From an uncultured Clostridia bacterium (GTDB lineage Bacteria; Bacillota; Clostridia; Oscillospirales; CAG-272), in the NCBI GenBank assembly GCA_944384585.1, contig CALWTY010000023.1:1-36579 (forward strand): a DNA stretch of 36,579 nucleotides, given 5' to 3'. The notes beneath the pieces are model-generated. The model had not been told where the DNA came from. It saw nothing but the letters and a program-made list of their open reading frames with translations, and did no database searches. Below, piece after piece: positions 7,845 through 15,033 of the stretch (positions are counted from its first letter, which is position 1; each line of letters starts with the position of its first letter). Both the position numbers and the translations under genes were made by a program.

Positions 7845-7870
7845 CGTTTACAACATAATACCGTTTATGT
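7845..7870 (-). repeat. Right arm of the 26-bp inverted repeat
   Basis: This is a perfect inverted copy of 7591-7616. It overlaps a dyad CAACATAA (7851-7858), TACCGT (7859-7864), TTATGTTG (7865-7872): two 8-bp half-sites around a 6-bp spacer. Confidence 0.95.
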
Positions 7871-7902
7871 TGCAATGCTTTGAGAAAGAATGGAGGATTA
7901 GC

Positions 7903-8874
7903 ATGAGTAAAGAAGAAAAAGTTTTTTTCTGTAATATTGCATATATGAGATATTACGACAGTGCTTTCAAGGAAGAGATTCCGCAAAATGGCGGCAGTTA
8001 TGTTACGGAAAACAAGACCGGATCCGAAATCAATAATTTTCACCTATACGAAAATGGCAAATATTACGGTTATGTAGAACCGGGTTGTTTTATCGAAACC
8101 CAAAAGAAAATCCATATCGAAAACATTGACTCCGCCTATCGGAATCAGGATAAAATCCCGGATGTGACCGTTGTATTCTGCGCCACCTCTCCCACAGGAC
8201 CGGTCATTGTTGGTTGGTATCGGCACGCTGAGGTTTTTCGTGACATGCAAAAATCTGCGGATGGTGTTCTGTATAATATACTGACCGGCGAAGAAAATGC
8301 CGTGTTGATCAATGAAGCAGAACGACAGTTTAAAGCGCCGCGGGCAAATACCGATGGATACGGCTTTGGTCAAAGCAATATTTGGTATGCCAATCAGGAT
8401 GATGACAGAGTACGGGAATATGTACAAAGTGTTTGGGAGCATATTCGGAATTTTCAGCCGGAGGGCAATCTTCTTCACAGAACGGATGACACGACAGAAG
8501 AAACGGAAGATTTACTGCGAGGAGAAATATTGTCTGAATCCGGAAAACGAAAAACAATGGCGGTTAATCTTCCGGAACGCAACCCCAAAGCCCGCAATGT
8601 CTGTTTAAAGCGGCGCGGTCATCGATGCCTTATTTGTGGATTCGATGCAAAAGAAGTTTACGGCGATATCTTTGAAGGAATAATTCATGTGCATCATATT
8701 GTGCCAATCAGTGAACGAAGCGAAGAATATCAGATTGATCCCGAAACAGATTTGATCCCGGTATGTCCCAACTGCCATATGATGATTCATACCAAGGTGA
8801 ACGGGAAATATCTGTCGTCGGAAGAACTGAAAAAAAACATACGGAAGCATTATGAGGGGGTAGAAGTAAAATGA
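7903..8874 (+). CDS. HNH endonuclease
   Basis: The 323-aa protein has a C-terminal HNH nuclease with a structural zinc site: C242-x2-C245, the catalytic region H262-V-H264-H265, then C288-x2-C291-H292 and H296. Such nucleases cut DNA with a divalent metal. The N-terminal 220 residues (segments GKYYGYVEPG, VIVGWYRHAEVF, FGQSNIWYA) look like a separate recognition domain, and I recall similar modules in HNH proteins annotated as restriction-like. Recognition of modified DNA is a guess. The ATG at 7903 was chosen because TGGAGGATTAGC precedes it; an upstream in-frame ATG at 7867 lies in the inverted repeat. It is the first gene after the invertible segment, and its stop overlaps the next start in ATGA, so the two should be co-translated. 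It is clearly AT-richer than the core genes around the island. Confidence 0.85.
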   Translation: MSKEEKVFFCNIAYMRYYDSAFKEEIPQNGGSYVTENKTGSEINNFHLYENGKYYGYVEPGCFIETQKKIHIENIDSAYRNQDKIPDVTVVFCATSPTGPVIVGWYRHAEVFRDMQKSADGVLYNILTGEENAVLINEAERQFKAPRANTDGYGFGQSNIWYANQDDDRVREYVQSVWEHIRNFQPEGNLLHRTDDTTEETEDLLRGEILSESGKRKTMAVNLPERNPKARNVCLKRRGHRCLICGFDAKEVYGDIFEGIIHVHHIVPISERSEEYQIDPETDLIPVCPNCHMMIHTKVNGKYLSSEELKKNIRKHYEGVEVK

Positions 8875-11800
8875 AAAAATATGGTTCAAAAGCGATTGCT
8901 TTTATGCTTACCTTTGCTATGTTGTTAAGCTTAAGCAACTGGTCTTTGGCGAATGTTCAAGCGGTGGGAGAGGAAGCTAAAATCCAAAAAGGATATACAC
9001 CGACAGATACAAAGGTGAATTTAAGCAATACCGATATTCCTGCAAACAATACTTATCCGCATCTAACCGAGGTGCCGGAGGGCTACATAGGCATTTATAC
9101 CAAAGAGGATTTGGAAAAAATAAACGATAACATGGCCGGAAAATATATCCTTATGAATGATATCCATATTCCCGGCGGTGGCATAGAGCAAAATAACAGC
9201 AATGCAATCATCTCCAATTTCGATACTATTAATGGCAATTTAACTTCTACTGCTTTCAGCGGCATATTGGATGGCAACGGCTATATGATATCCAATTTGT
9301 ATATTGAAAATTTTGGTGGTCTATTTTATAAAGTCACTGGCACTATCCGTAATTTGGATGTATACGCTGTCATTTTGTCCGATGGTCAAGATAGTATTGG
9401 AGGCATTGCTAATGTTAATGGCGGTCTCATCGAAAATTGTCGGTTTGATGGACAGGTTATTTGCAAAAATAATAGCGGCGGTGCAGTCGGCGGAATAGCC
9501 GGAAGTGTATTAGATGGTAAAATCAAAAATTGTGCCAATTACGGTGATGTCGCAATTTCATGTAATGAATGGATGTCTGAGTCAGACAACTTGACGGTAG
9601 TTTATGCAGGCGGTATTGCAGGCAACTACAATAGCTGGCGGTGGCAGGACAGATTAGACAACAGCGCAAATTACGGCAATATTATTTTGACAGCCGACTG
9701 TTCAGCCGTAGTCGGTGGTGTGTTGGGACGAAATGGTGGCGTGAATATAAGCGCTTGTTTTAATGCAGGCAGCCTATATGTGAAACAAACAGAAGAGGCG
9801 ACCGGAAAATCGGTAACGATAGGCGGTGTCATCGGTGAAATTACAAATGGTAGATTCGGAAACGCTGTAACTGTGGCAAATATATATAATACGGGCTATT
9901 GGGATATTGATTCGCCGGCAGACTTGTGTATGGGCGGAGTGATCGGTTCGATGACCAAATCTACACTCTCCGGTGCATATAATACCGGAACCATATTTCA
10001 TGATTCCGGATCGACTATCGGCGGTATTGCCGGACGGCTTGATGAACAAAGTACTATTGAGTCAATATACTATCCCGATTTGTATGCTTCTGCTCGGGCA
10101 GATATAGAACTGACAGAGGGGCAATATACTTGGGAAGATTTGAAATGGAATTTGAAAGCGTTAACAAATATTCAGGAATTTGATTATGATTCCAGCACAT
10201 GGAAATACCCGTGGAGCTTTTCGGAGGATTCCTCTTACCCCTATCCGCAATTAAAAGAAAATCCATACCGTGCTTTTAGATTTGGTTCCGGTACAGAGGA
10301 AGACCCATATCAGGTGCGAAATATGCAAGAACTGAATGCTGTACGCTATCAACTGTCTGCCTGCTTCCGGATGACGCAGGATATTACCTGTACAACTTAC
10401 TCAAGCGGCACAGGCGTCAATTCCACTCATCCTGTTTGTATTCCCGGGTATAGGCCCAAATGGTACCCGATAGGCAGTTATACACAGCAGGGCTTTGAAG
10501 GAACATTCGACGGTGACGGGCACACCATCGCCGGTATTTATACTGATTGGACAGAAGAAGACTATACGCACGACCTTTTTAATTTGTATGTGAATTTCAA
10601 TGGGTGCTATAGGGGGCTGTTCGGCTGCAATAGCGGTACTATACAAAATTTGACGGTTAATAATTTTATGGAGGCTGAGGGTATCTTTGATGACTCAAAT
10701 CTCGCTTTTCCGCATTTCGTGACAGAACCTATCGTTGGCAGCATTGCGGGATATAATACAGGGACGATCCGGCATTGTGTCAACCAAGCATCAATTATAT
10801 CCATTGAGGCCGGCGGAATCGCAGGAAATAATTACGGTATTATCGAGCAGTGTGTCAACGAGGATATTGTGCGAGGCGACTTATCTGCCGGAGGTATTAC
10901 CGCGTATAACGGCGATATCATCCGGGAATGTGCTAACATTGGTGCTTTGGTCTGCAAACAGGGACCTTGGGTTTACGATGGCGGTAGCTATGAAACACAG
11001 ACGGCTGGCGGTATCGCTGTAATTAACAACGGCAGCATTACGAATAGCTATAATACCGCACAAGTGGTTTGCCATACTGTAAATATATATTCCTACCCTA
11101 ATGCTTATGGCATTGCGGGCGGAGGTACAATTGAAAACTGCTATAACATAGGGCAGATAAATTTACCAAAAAGCGGAACCTTTGGGACAGGCAGCCCTAT
11201 CGGCGGAGACAATGTTTCCAATGTCTATGCATTGGATATGAATGATAGGGGTTCGGATAGCTGTTTCCGTACTTTAGAAGAGATGAAACAACAGCAAACC
11301 TATGCCGGTTTTGACTTTGAGACTATCTGGGCTATGCCTACGGATGGGGATTATCCTTTCCCTGTATTGCACAATGTGAACGCTGCTTTTACTCAACATC
11401 CGATCGGTATGGTAATGACAAAAAAACCTTCCCGACATGTGTTTTTAATTGATGAAGAACTGAAAACAGCCATCACGGACGGCGAATTTATTGTCTATTA
11501 TAACGATGGCAGCTTTACAACAGATACCACAAGATACGCTCGAACGTATCGATATAACGATAAAGTTAAGACTTTTGAATTCTTTAATACGTTGGAGACA
11601 GTTGGTCGTCATTCGTTGATGGTATTTCCCCGTGAACTAATGTTTTTCTTTTATTGCGATACCTTTGAAGGAGTATCAGAAAAGCTGCTAACGGATATAA
11701 AAATCACAAATATTCCTATCAACACCGTTTATTACGAAGGCGATGAGCTGGATTTGACCGGTATGACGGTAACGGCAGCGTATAATACCCAACAGCAGGA

Positions 11801-12353
11801 AGCAATAACGGATTATACTGTAACGGGCTTTGACAATACTAAAGTAGGTAAACAAACTGTTACAGTAAGCTACAGTGACTTTTCGGATACTTTTGAGGTT
11901 ACAGTAAGCCACGACTGGGAAACAGAATTTACCACCGACTATGACCCCACCTGTACCGAACCGGGCAGCAAATCCCGCCAATGCGCCCGCTGTGATGAGA
12001 AAACAGATATTACTGAAATCCCAGCAAACGGTCACAGCTATGGAGAATGGTTTGTGGAAAAGCCTGCATCCATGACAGAAGATGGTTTGGAAGTGAGAAT
12101 CTGCTCTGATTGTCAAGCACGTGAAGAAAGAATCCTCCCCGCCGGTGACTATCTCCCCGGAGATGTTAACAACGATGGAAAGGTAACAGATGAAGACGCG
12201 ACCTATTTGCTGATGCATACTTTTTATCCAGAAGACTATCCGGTAAGGCAAGACTGTGATTTTAACCATGACGGAGAAATAACCGATGAGGATGCGACCT
12301 ATCTCCTCTATTACACATTTTTCCCGGATGATTATCCGTTAATCAAACACTAA
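8871..12353 (+). CDS. Secreted GLUG-repeat protein with Ig-like and dockerin domains
   Basis: The 1160-aa protein starts with a signal peptide (MKK then a hydrophobic stretch to about residue 27). Residues about 90-830 carry many glycine-rich repeats of the GLUG type (GGIAG...G.I.NC.N), a beta-solenoid-like architecture common in surface proteins. Residues about 940-1020 resemble a bacterial Ig-like (Big_3) domain (TDIKITNIPINTVYYEGDEL...). Next is a Cys-pair module shared with the downstream protein (CARCDE, CSDCQA). Residues 1095-1160 form a type I dockerin with two calcium loops, DVNNDGKVTDED and DFNHDGEITDED. Dockerins bind cohesins, so the protein is probably held on the cell surface by a partner; the cohesin-like protein encoded next is the obvious candidate. 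No glycosidase domain is seen. The start overlaps the HNH stop. Confidence 0.85.
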   Translation: MKKYGSKAIAFMLTFAMLLSLSNWSLANVQAVGEEAKIQKGYTPTDTKVNLSNTDIPANNTYPHLTEVPEGYIGIYTKEDLEKINDNMAGKYILMNDIHIPGGGIEQNNSNAIISNFDTINGNLTSTAFSGILDGNGYMISNLYIENFGGLFYKVTGTIRNLDVYAVILSDGQDSIGGIANVNGGLIENCRFDGQVICKNNSGGAVGGIAGSVLDGKIKNCANYGDVAISCNEWMSESDNLTVVYAGGIAGNYNSWRWQDRLDNSANYGNIILTADCSAVVGGVLGRNGGVNISACFNAGSLYVKQTEEATGKSVTIGGVIGEITNGRFGNAVTVANIYNTGYWDIDSPADLCMGGVIGSMTKSTLSGAYNTGTIFHDSGSTIGGIAGRLDEQSTIESIYYPDLYASARADIELTEGQYTWEDLKWNLKALTNIQEFDYDSSTWKYPWSFSEDSSYPYPQLKENPYRAFRFGSGTEEDPYQVRNMQELNAVRYQLSACFRMTQDITCTTYSSGTGVNSTHPVCIPGYRPKWYPIGSYTQQGFEGTFDGDGHTIAGIYTDWTEEDYTHDLFNLYVNFNGCYRGLFGCNSGTIQNLTVNNFMEAEGIFDDSNLAFPHFVTEPIVGSIAGYNTGTIRHCVNQASIISIEAGGIAGNNYGIIEQCVNEDIVRGDLSAGGITAYNGDIIRECANIGALVCKQGPWVYDGGSYETQTAGGIAVINNGSITNSYNTAQVVCHTVNIYSYPNAYGIAGGGTIENCYNIGQINLPKSGTFGTGSPIGGDNVSNVYALDMNDRGSDSCFRTLEEMKQQQTYAGFDFETIWAMPTDGDYPFPVLHNVNAAFTQHPIGMVMTKKPSRHVFLIDEELKTAITDGEFIVYYNDGSFTTDTTRYARTYRYNDKVKTFEFFNTLETVGRHSLMVFPRELMFFFYCDTFEGVSEKLLTDIKITNIPINTVYYEGDELDLTGMTVTAAYNTQQQEAITDYTVTGFDNTKVGKQTVTVSYSDFSDTFEVTVSHDWETEFTTDYDPTCTEPGSKSRQCARCDEKTDITEIPANGHSYGEWFVEKPASMTEDGLEVRICSDCQAREERILPAGDYLPGDVNNDGKVTDEDATYLLMHTFYPEDYPVRQDCDFNHDGEITDEDATYLLYYTFFPDDYPLIKH

Positions 12354-12374
12354 AGAAAGAAGGATGGTTTCAAA

Positions 12375-14327
12375 ATGAAAAAAATACTTGCAGTTATTCT
12401 TGGCTTGATGTTGGCTATCACATCATTAGTACCTGTTTTTGCTTCTGGTTCTGATATCCCGGATATTGATTACCGTATTTCAGATACGGAGATTAAATTA
12501 GGCGAAACAGTCACGATTATAATTTCTATCAGCGGCTATGAACCAATCAGATCGGGTGCGCTTTCGATTCAATTCAATCAGGATGTATTGGAGGTCGTTG
12601 ATGGTGAATGGTTGGTGAAAAACGCTTTGTTAGCTAACTTCGATAAGGAAAAACTAAAAGCAGCTTTTGCGTGTAACAATGCGCAGGATATCAGCGGAGA
12701 CATTTTCAGTCTTACTTTGAGGGGGAAGTCAGACGCGCTTTCAGCGGGAGACATGGATATAAAGTTTGAACCTCAGTTGCGGAATGCAGATAGTACAAAC
12801 GTGGAAACAGAAACAGAAATCACGATTCCTGTCACCGTTTCCTGTGCAGAACACAAATATGGCAACTTGATTTCGGCGCTTCCCGCCAAATGCGGCGTAG
12901 CCGGAAAAAAAGCCCATTATGAATGCTCTGTATGCAAAAAGCTGTTTGATACCGGAAAAAATGAGGTTACCGCAGAAGCCTTGGTCATTCCCGCGCTTAC
13001 CCATACGGCGGCTGAAAGCTGGAGCTCTGATGCCGATAACCATTGGAAGGTCTGCGCCAACGCGGGCTGCAGCCAAATCATGGACGGTACTACAGCCGCA
13101 CATAGCTTTACATGGATAACAGACACCGCAGCTACCGAGGACGCGTCCGGCGTCAAACACGAGGAATGCGGTATTTGCGGATACAAGCGAAATGAAAATA
13201 CCGAGATACCCAAGCTTCCCCATGTGCACGTCGGTATAACTCATCATGAAGCCGTTGCCGCCAACTGCCACGCAACCGGCACGGTGGAATACTGGACCTG
13301 CTCAAGTAATATGTGCTCCGGCAAATACTACGGAAATGCAGATTGCTCGACGGAAATATCGACAATTACCGTTCCTATCAACGCAGACAACCATGACGGT
13401 GGCATCGAGGTAAGAGATGCCGTTGCCGCTACTTGCGGTAAGGACGGTTATACCGGCGATACCTATTGCCTTGGCTGCGGTGAGAAGGTCGGCACAGGCG
13501 AGGCGATCCCTGCAACGGGTGTTCATGTCAATGCTGCCGGAGAATGGAAGGGCGATGGAGCAAACCATTGGCAGATATGCGATAGCTGTGGCACCGAGTT
13601 AAATAAAGCAGCCCACGAGGGCGGCGAAGCAACCTGTTCTGACAAAGCGTTATGTGAGGTTTGCGGTGCAGAGTATGGCGAATTAGATCCCGACAATCAT
13701 GTGAATACCGAAATTCGTGGCGCTGTGGCTGCTACCGAAGAATCCGAGGGCTATACCGGCGACAAATGGTGCTTGGATTGCAATAAAATGCTTGAAGAAG
13801 GCACAGTGATTGCCAAGTTTGACCACACCCATGCAATGGTAAGGACAGAGGCGAAAGCCGCTGCCTGTGAGGTGGACGGTAATATCGAGTATTACACCTG
13901 TTCCAAATGCGGGAAAAAGTTCAACGATGAAGCCGGCACACGGGAACTGACGAATGAAGAGGTTCATATTGAGGCTACCGGTCACAGCTACAGCACAGTA
14001 TGGAAGTCTGATGCTGACAGCCACTGGCACGAATGCACTTGCGGTAAACACAGTGACGAGGAAACGCACGCTTTTGGCGAATGGACTGTAATTCAGGAAG
14101 CGACAGCAACGGAGAATGGCCGTAAGGAGAGAAAATGCTCTGTGTGTAGCTATATTCAAACAGAGACGATCGCAGCCGCCGGGGGAGCATTGGAGGATTC
14201 CGACAGTTCAGATAGCCCACAGACCGGGGACAACGGGAATGTCTTATTTTGGATAGCTTTGATCACTATAGGCGGAAGTATTCTGATAATCACAACGGTT
14301 GCGAGAGAAAAAAGAACGCATCATTGA
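12375..14327 (+). CDS. Cell-wall-anchored cohesin-like protein with Cys-pair repeats
   Basis: The 650-aa protein has a signal peptide (about 1-24) and an N-terminal domain (about 28-160) resembling cohesin (IKLGETVTIIISI..., GALSIQFNQDVLEVV). Next come about ten modules rich in CxxC pairs and conserved H/W residues (CSVCKK, CGICGY, CLGCGE, CDSCGT, CEVCGA, CSKCGK), which may bind metal. The tail has a sorting signal: PQTG (615-618), a hydrophobic helix and a basic end (REKRTHH). Sortase would link it to peptidoglycan. It follows the dockerin gene by 21 bp with GAAAGAAGGA as ribosome site, so both are in one operon. Cohesin plus wall anchor next to a dockerin protein suggests a two-component surface complex. 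The cohesin call is by pattern only, and cohesin-like folds also occur outside cellulosomes. Confidence 0.8.
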   Translation: MKKILAVILGLMLAITSLVPVFASGSDIPDIDYRISDTEIKLGETVTIIISISGYEPIRSGALSIQFNQDVLEVVDGEWLVKNALLANFDKEKLKAAFACNNAQDISGDIFSLTLRGKSDALSAGDMDIKFEPQLRNADSTNVETETEITIPVTVSCAEHKYGNLISALPAKCGVAGKKAHYECSVCKKLFDTGKNEVTAEALVIPALTHTAAESWSSDADNHWKVCANAGCSQIMDGTTAAHSFTWITDTAATEDASGVKHEECGICGYKRNENTEIPKLPHVHVGITHHEAVAANCHATGTVEYWTCSSNMCSGKYYGNADCSTEISTITVPINADNHDGGIEVRDAVAATCGKDGYTGDTYCLGCGEKVGTGEAIPATGVHVNAAGEWKGDGANHWQICDSCGTELNKAAHEGGEATCSDKALCEVCGAEYGELDPDNHVNTEIRGAVAATEESEGYTGDKWCLDCNKMLEEGTVIAKFDHTHAMVRTEAKAAACEVDGNIEYYTCSKCGKKFNDEAGTRELTNEEVHIEATGHSYSTVWKSDADSHWHECTCGKHSDEETHAFGEWTVIQEATATENGRKERKCSVCSYIQTETIAAAGGALEDSDSSDSPQTGDNGNVLFWIALITIGGSILIITTVAREKRTHH

Positions 14328-14335
14328 AATAACTT

Positions 14336-14370
14336 AGAATAGCGGAGAATATTGCTCCGCTATTCTGTTT
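14336..14370 (+). terminator. Terminator of the HNH-dockerin-cohesin operon
   Basis: A perfect 11-bp stem AGAATAGCGGA (14336-14346) with TCCGCTATTCT (14356-14366) is followed by GTTT. It lies 9 bp after the cohesin-like gene and closes the three-gene operon. Confidence 0.75.
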
Positions 14371-14429
14371 GAGCAATCTAAAGGATATACGTTAACCGGT
14401 ATATCTCCCTGCTATGGATATGGTTCAAT

Positions 14430-14634
14430 TTACCTGCCCAAATCATTTATTCGGTTGACTTTCAGCTGTTCGACGTGTGACGATGTCTCAAAATACCAAT
14501 AAACTTCCTTACCTCTTTCCGGTTTGGATGGTGATATTTTTCCTGCCCGCGTGTAGATGCCGCCATTTGCACGAGTAAGATTAATACATGATAGTATATT
14601 CCTGCATTTTCGTGTGATTTCTTTTTACAAAAGG
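14430..14634 (-). pseudogene. Possible gene remnant (C-terminal fragment, unknown protein)
   Basis: On the minus strand a 67-codon open frame ends at a TAA (14430-14432) and has no start codon with a ribosome site. Its translation looks protein-like, for example LTRANGGIYTRAGKI, EVYWYFETSSHVEQLK and VNRINDLGR. I do not recognise the family. It is AT-rich like the island and may be what is left of a displaced or degraded accessory gene. Confidence 0.35.
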
Positions 14635-14661
14635 ATAGCTATGTACCGCTTTCTGGCACAG

Positions 14662-14707
14662 AAAAACGCCGCCTTGGAACAAATTCAAGACGGCGTTTTC
14701 TGTTTTT
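14662..14707 (-). terminator. Bidirectional hairpin terminator downstream of tRNA-CAU
   Basis: The arms AAAACGCCG-CCTTG and CAAG-CGGCGTTTT (14662-14699, one mismatch, loop about 9 nt) end in T runs on both strands. It lies about 75 bp beyond the 3' end of the minus-strand tRNA and could also stop plus-strand readthrough from the island. Confidence 0.7.
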
Positions 14708-14774
14708 GGTATCGGAGCGAACCTTTACGGTGAAGCCGCCTGCGATCAAGCAGAGGTTTCTCCGATTCCCGATA

Positions 14775-14851
14775 TGGTGGGCCAACTGGGACTCGAACCT
14801 AGGACCAACCGGTTATGAGCCGGTAGCTCTAACCAACTGAGCTATTGGCCC
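14775..14851 (-). tRNA. tRNA with CAU anticodon (Ile2 or elongator Met)
   Basis: The minus strand folds into a 77-nt tRNA with acceptor GGGCCAA/TTGGCCC, anticodon loop CTCATAA on stem CCGG/CCGG, T arm GGTTCGAGTCC, and an encoded CCA (14775-14777). CAU can be elongator Met or the lysidine-modified isoleucine tRNA that reads AUA. The C4-G69 and C5-G68 pairs and the CGGCTCATAACCG anticodon arm are like known Ile2 tRNAs, which I slightly favour. It is not an initiator, since the anticodon stem lacks the three G-C pairs and the 5' end pairs normally. Confidence 0.9.
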
Positions 14852-14891
14852 GCTGATTTTCTCCGATCGGAATCGGAGGGGCAACGGTAAC

Positions 14892-14920
14892 ATTATATCA
14901 CGCCGTGTCGGAAAAGTCAA
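14892..14920 (-). promoter_or_regulatory. Sigma-A promoter of tRNA-CAU
   Basis: On the minus strand TTGACT (14915-14920), a 17-bp spacer and TATAAT (14892-14897) lie about 40 bp upstream of the tRNA 5' end. Confidence 0.85.
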
Positions 14921-15033
14921 GAGAAAATTACACTCCCGCCGGCAGTGAAAAGGGGCGGAAGGGTGACTGCCGCCGGCATGAGCGCGGGAAGAAACGGGTT
15001 TCCGATCGTGTTCGGGGTGCGGGGCAGGGGAAT

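Larger units (their letters stand above)
7591..7870. promoter_or_regulatory. Putative invertible promoter segment, OFF orientation
   Basis: A 280-bp segment bounded by perfect 26-bp inverted repeats lies between a tyrosine recombinase gene and the HNH/dockerin/cohesin operon. It contains one near-consensus promoter pointing left (7645-7673), a central hairpin terminator (7735-7772) and no open frame of note. Inversion maps position x to 15461 minus x. The promoter would then have -35 at 7788-7793 and -10 at 7811-7816, facing right toward the GGAGG at 7892 and ATG at 7903. In the orientation given, the operon has no visible promoter of its own. The layout follows known phase-variable invertible promoters; inversion itself is inferred. 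Confidence 0.8.

Noticed and set aside
8871..14327. Classical cellulosome gene cluster
   Set aside because: No glycoside hydrolase, carbohydrate-binding module or multi-cohesin scaffoldin is present; only one dockerin and one cohesin-like domain are seen.
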